This document shows, piece by piece, positions 62,910-64,000 of a DNA stretch of 64,000 nt. Position numbers and translations under genes: made by a program. The notes below the pieces were generated by a model. That model saw only the letters and a list, made by a program, of their open reading frames with translations. It had not been told where the DNA came from and ran no database searches. The DNA comes from Ferruginibacter sp. (lineage in GTDB: Bacteria; Bacteroidota; Bacteroidia; Chitinophagales; Chitinophagaceae): the NCBI GenBank assembly GCA_028288705.1, contig JAQBNH010000006.1, positions 62,001-126,000 on the forward strand, written 5' to 3'. Numbering within the stretch: the first letter of the stretch is position 1; each line of letters starts with the position of its first letter.

Positions 62910-63757
62910 CTCCACCGTTCGGTACGGCATCTAATGGCAGCTTTGTATTTTTTCCAGACAGCGTCGCGATGTTTAGAATATTCCTGTAAAAAGTTTTCCT
63001 GTAGCAATCTGTTTTTAAGAAGCGAATCAGAATCCCGGGGATTACTTTCAGTTGGCTGCGGAAACATTTGCAGGCATTTGACCACCACCCATTCGACAAT
63101 ACGTTTCACGCGATTACGGGAAATATTTGGAGCCTTTATAACGCGCAAATAATTATTGGGAAAAATCGGGCGTACCCAATTGTTGGCTTTAATTAAACAG
63201 GAAAAGGATTCTGCTCCATGCAACGGCTCTATTGATAATAGGGTAGTTGCGGTGACCAAATTTTGATTGACGAATGGCTGAGCTTCGTCAACAATTTCAA
63301 TACGAAGAGGATTTAATTTCGAATGAGGCAATAACAGATTTAGTTTAGCGATCCATAGTGTCACAAAACGATAGTAGTTATGCGCGGCTATGACCAATAA
63401 ACTTCCCTCTTCCACGCGTCCGTCTCCATTAAACGCAGCTCCCGGAATATAACCAATGCACCGCACGAAAGGAAGCATGGAGATCTTGTTAGCAATACGC
63501 AGCAATGAATATCTGAAATTCACCTCCCGCGCGGCATTTTTTTGATGTTTCTGTACGAAATCGATGTCATCTCTCAGACTGTAAATATCTTGAAACCGAA
63601 ACACCAGAGATCGTTGCATTAATTGATGCAACGCACATTGCACATCAATCTTATTCGCAGGTATCGTTAAAAAAAGCCTGATCTCATAGGCGCTTAAAGG
63701 ACGACCAAAAAGATCGAAGTATAATAAAGTAGCCAGTATCGTTTTTTGCAAGATCAA
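62906..63757 (-). CDS. Nucleotidyltransferase-like protein with eroded catalytic motifs
   Basis: A 283-residue soluble protein. Residues 1-75 look like a winged helix (LLYFDLFGRPLSAYEIRLFL). Residues 90-230 resemble the small nucleotidyltransferases of Bacteroidota: VRCIGYIPGAAF stands where the active family has a GSLA-type motif, and VEEGSLLVIA where it has DDIDL-type aspartates. EPLHGAESFSCLIKANNWVRPIFPN is well conserved. The catalytic aspartates are thus missing. The C-terminal 50 residues are Lys/Arg-rich. It converges on the barrel gene with a four-base overlap; its partners upstream are outside the window. Confidence 0.75.
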   Translation of the reverse strand: MILQKTILATLLYFDLFGRPLSAYEIRLFLTIPANKIDVQCALHQLMQRSLVFRFQDIYSLRDDIDFVQKHQKNAAREVNFRYSLLRIANKISMLPFVRCIGYIPGAAFNGDGRVEEGSLLVIAAHNYYRFVTLWIAKLNLLLPHSKLNPLRIEIVDEAQPFVNQNLVTATTLLSIEPLHGAESFSCLIKANNWVRPIFPNNYLRVIKAPNISRNRVKRIVEWVVVKCLQMFPQPTESNPRDSDSLLKNRLLQENFLQEYSKHRDAVWKKYKAAIRCRTERWS

Positions 63758-63908
63758 TGAGTCATTTCCCCTTTCTGATAAACGTCTACATAAGGTCGTG
63801 GTTGCCTGCAGGTTCCACTTTATGTTGAGCTGTAGCAGGAAGAAATTAATTTATCGCATAAACAACCATTCACTCCACGTTCTCGTTTTATCCTGTTAAC
63901 CTGTCCGC

Positions 63909-64000
63909 ATGAGAAAGAAAAAAATATCGCCAATCATAATTGCGTTAGTAATTTTTATTGTCGCAGCTGCTGCCACCGGATTTTATTATTTCAATAAAGG
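63909..64000 (+). CDS. Membrane-anchored protein, N-terminus only
   Basis: The ATG at 63909 opens a frame that runs off the right edge. The 30 visible residues are a basic start (MRKKKIS) and a single hydrophobic helix ending YYFNK, a membrane anchor with a periplasmic domain to follow. Bacterial MltG lytic transglycosylases begin this way, but so do many other proteins, so no product is assigned. Confidence 0.6.
   Translation, partial: MRKKKISPIIIALVIFIVAAAATGFYYFNK

Noticed and set aside
1..64000. Search for phage genes, insertion sequences, restriction-modification or abortive-infection islands
   Set aside because: No transposase, integrase, methylase-nuclease pair or flanking repeats were recognised, and base composition is even.

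Overview
The window is chromosomal DNA from a Bacteroidota bacterium, most likely of the Chitinophagaceae or a close relative. The evidence is the short Bacteroidota-type primary sigma factor, type IX secretion parts (PorV, GldJ, a PorP/SprF protein) with matching cargo proteins, a PF14905-type outer-membrane barrel, DUF4292, DUF1543 and paired DUF1573 proteins, BshA, and promoters carrying the TAnnTTTG -7 element instead of TATAAT. Coding density is high, base composition is even, and I saw no phage, insertion sequence, integrase or CRISPR array. Most of the window is core genome.

Layout. 1-1.5 kb: end of a surface protein with tandem dockerin-like repeats, then a type IX cargo protein. 1.6-8.2 kb: primary sigma factor, START-like protein, LptF/G permease, a lipoprotein-like exported superoxide dismutase and an M20 dipeptidase. 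8.2-12.1 kb: tRNA-Met(CAU), a 53-residue small ORF, cobalamin adenosyltransferase, a LolD-like ATPase, gatC, trpS and a deoxynucleoside kinase. 12.1-15.6 kb: a signalling cluster with two NarL-type regulators, a sensor-poor histidine kinase and a polytopic membrane protein whose frame runs on upstream without an ATG, plus a 0.6 kb AT-rich region with two perfect dyads. 15.7-22.1 kb: YebC-like regulator, di-haem peroxidase, fused 2-oxoacid dehydrogenase E1 and two DUF1573 proteins. 22.2-28.1 kb: oxidative pentose phosphate operon gnd-zwf-pgl, a cytoplasmic trypsin-like protease and an aminotransferase. 28.2-38 kb: M43 metalloprotease, YtxH, a methyltransferase with an embedded membrane hairpin, SMR transporter, universal stress protein, DUF1543, DUF1624, a Kv-type channel with a zinc ribbon, and an outer-membrane barrel. 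38-47.8 kb: S9 peptidase, S4 protein, trmD, adenine deaminase, upp, PorP/SprF, 3-methyladenine glycosylase, EI24 protein and an RsmI-like methylase. 47.8-56.1 kb: M28 peptidase, bshA, EnvC-like protein, DUF4292 lipoprotein, dut, a type IX cargo protein and ispF. 56.2-60.9 kb: porV divergent from gldJ-murF, then tRNA-Ser(GGA). 61-64 kb: ECF sigma factor overlapping a membrane-helix plus barrel protein, a nucleotidyltransferase-like protein with eroded catalytic motifs, and the start of a membrane-anchored protein.

How it works together. Cargo is exported to the surface by the type IX system, of which PorV, GldJ and a PorP/SprF protein are encoded here. Gnd, Zwf and Pgl supply NADPH. Dut, Upp, the deoxynucleoside kinase and adenine deaminase salvage or police nucleotides. 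MurF, the EnvC-like protein and the LptF/G permease serve the envelope.

The less ordinary items are the kinase plus membrane-protein cluster with its dyads (12.1-15.6 kb), the dockerin-like and type IX cargo pair at the left edge, the sigma/barrel pair and degenerate nucleotidyltransferase at the right edge, the absence of porU between porV and gldJ, and two genes whose -7 element sits four bases before the start codon. No search was run, so family names rest on recognised motifs.
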